This document shows, one piece after another, positions 5,391 through 6,194 of a DNA stretch of 6,194 nucleotides. This stretch comes from Alphaproteobacteria bacterium (GTDB lineage: Bacteria; Pseudomonadota; Alphaproteobacteria; Puniceispirillales; Puniceispirillaceae), in NCBI GenBank assembly GCA_009936885.1, contig JAACDT010000098.1, positions 1 through 6,194 on the forward strand, in the 5' to 3' direction. Position 1 is the stretch's first letter. Every line of letters begins with the position of its first letter. The notes under the pieces were generated by a model. That model had not been told where the DNA came from. It saw only the letters and a program-made list of their open reading frames with translations, and ran no database searches. Position numbers and translations under genes: made by a program.

Positions 5391-6041
5391 CTAAATATTA
5401 TTTTTTAGTTTTTCTGTTGTTATCAAATTAAATATCTCTTTTAGTGACGATATTGAAAAATCTGCGGCCGTCTGCGAGCATCCGTGAATATTTACTGCGG
5501 CAACCATGAGTCCCGCTCTTCGTGCTGAGATAATGCCAGAATTACTGTCTTCAACAGCTAAAATTTCATAAGGTTTGACCCCTAGTTTTTTAGCAGCTAG
5601 TTGATAGGGAATCGGGTTTGGTTTACCTTTTTTTACGTCTTCTAGAGAGAGGGAAAAATTTAATATTTTTGTTACTCCAAGTGCAGCAAGATTAATGTCT
5701 ACAACCGACCGGTTAGAGTTTGAAACAGCCGCTTGTAAAACACCTAGAATGTGGAGTTCATGTAAAACTTCCGAAGCGTGTGGGGTCATAGTTAAAGCTG
5801 AACTATTAGCGAAATAAAAATTATTGATTTGGTTTGCCCAATCATCAAATTCAAGGTTAGCAGGAAAGCGTTTTTGCAGTGCTTTCCAAACACCATAGAG
5901 ATTGACACCTATAAAATTTTCATCTGGGAGGTCAGAAATATCAACATTGTATTTTTCACAAACAAATATGAGTGATTTTAAATGAAGAGGCTCGCTATCT
6001 ACGAGTGTACCATCTATATCCCAGGCCACTGCTTTTATCAT
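5391..6041 (-). CDS. HAD-superfamily hydrolase (phosphatase / beta-phosphoglucomutase-like)
   Basis: The 216-residue protein has all four HAD motifs. Motif I is DIDGTLVDSEP (8-18), with nucleophile Asp8 and acid/base Asp10. Motif II is VSNSN (106-110), with Ser107. Motif III is the lysine of KKGKPNP (Lys140). Motif IV is VEDSNSG (163-169), with the Asp165 region binding Mg2+. Residues about 16-90 form an alpha-helical C1 cap as in the phosphoglycolate phosphatase / beta-PGM / sugar-phosphatase branch. The reaction is therefore phosphate-ester hydrolysis or phosphosugar mutation on a small soluble substrate in the cytoplasm; the exact substrate cannot be read from the sequence. It starts 3 bp after the stop of the upstream FGGY-kinase-like gene with no clear Shine-Dalgarno sequence, which implies co-transcription and probable translational coupling. 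A sugar-phosphate substrate linked to that kinase's pathway is the most likely inference. It ends with TAG at 5391-5393, with no obvious terminator of its own. Confidence 0.9.
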   Translation of the reverse strand: MIKAVAWDIDGTLVDSEPLHLKSLIFVCEKYNVDISDLPDENFIGVNLYGVWKALQKRFPANLEFDDWANQINNFYFANSSALTMTPHASEVLHELHILGVLQAAVSNSNRSVVDINLAALGVTKILNFSLSLEDVKKGKPNPIPYQLAAKKLGVKPYEILAVEDSNSGIISARRAGLMVAAVNIHGCSQTAADFSISSLKEIFNLITTEKLKNNI

Positions 6042-6044
6042 AGT

Positions 6045-6194
6045 TTATATTTCAGCTAATGCTTGATATGTTTGACGGAAAATGCGGTATCCCTTGTTAT
6101 AAAGTTCTGCATTTTGGATATTTGGTTCAATAATTTTACTATAAGAAACAAAAGCTGTAACGCCAAACCAGTCATCACTCATTTTTGATCCAAT
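6045..6194 (-). CDS. C-terminal fragment of a probable FGGY-family carbohydrate kinase (5' end beyond window)
   Basis: An open frame enters from the right edge and ends with TAA at 6045-6047, giving the last 49 residues. They contain FVSYSKIIEPN, then NAELYNKGYRIFRQTYQAL, close to the C-terminus. The pattern of an xPN(P) turn, then a Y-x-x-x-Y-x-x-[FY]-x-x-x-Y-x-x-L helix immediately before the stop is typical of the C-terminal helix of FGGY sugar kinases such as xylulokinase. Its catalytic and sugar-binding parts lie outside the window, so the substrate is not assignable. The gene directly precedes the HAD hydrolase with a 3-bp gap. A sugar kinase next to a sugar-phosphate HAD enzyme fits a carbohydrate-utilisation operon. 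The frame is open to the edge, so this is a truncated view and not a pseudogene. Confidence 0.7.
   Translation of the reverse strand: MGSKMSDDWFGVTAFVSYSKIIEPNIQNAELYNKGYRIFRQTYQALAEI

Noticed and set aside
1..6194. CRISPR array, insertion sequence, phage or toxin-antitoxin genes
   Set aside because: No regularly spaced repeats, transposase, integrase or toxin-like genes are visible on either strand. Gene content is typical of a core chromosome.

Overview
The window looks like ordinary chromosomal DNA from an AT-rich alphaproteobacterium, possibly a marine or other streamlined lineage. The main evidence is a DUF2794 protein (a family I know essentially only from Alphaproteobacteria), an alphaproteobacterial-style NKxE G4 motif in the first GTPase domain of Der, an LPGER segment behind the BamB lipobox, and the typical alphaproteobacterial N-terminus of the TPR membrane protein. 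The exact lineage cannot be settled by reading alone.

Layout, left to right. Positions 1-215 are very AT-rich and carry no gene that I can see. They hold a T-tract, an AT-only inverted repeat and two copies of an 11-bp direct repeat whose complement resembles a DnaA-box variant. A small DUF2794 gene follows on the minus strand (216-548). A divergent, tightly packed plus-strand operon runs from 703 to 4118: a YfgM-like membrane-anchored TPR protein, the outer-membrane assembly lipoprotein BamB, and the double GTPase Der (EngA). This is the same gene order as yfgM-bamB-der in E. coli. It places an envelope quality-control/beta-barrel assembly pair next to a 50S ribosome biogenesis factor. Der converges, with a 13-bp gap, on a minus-strand N-formylglutamate amidohydrolase-family gene (4132-5034).

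Beyond a 186-bp spacer with a short 13-bp tandem repeat lies a single tRNA-Val(GAC) gene (5221-5295) with encoded CCA, a TTGACA -35 box upstream and an intrinsic terminator downstream. The right end is a minus-strand pair: the last 49 codons of what looks like an FGGY-family sugar kinase, followed after 3 bp by a HAD phosphatase/phosphomutase-like gene. It is probably the distal end of a carbohydrate-utilisation operon.

I found no convincing undescribed system, mobile element or CRISPR array. The points most worth a second look are the unusual G4 motif (NMWD) in the second GTPase domain of Der, the repeat-bearing AT-rich stretch at the left edge, and the uncharacterised DUF2794 gene.
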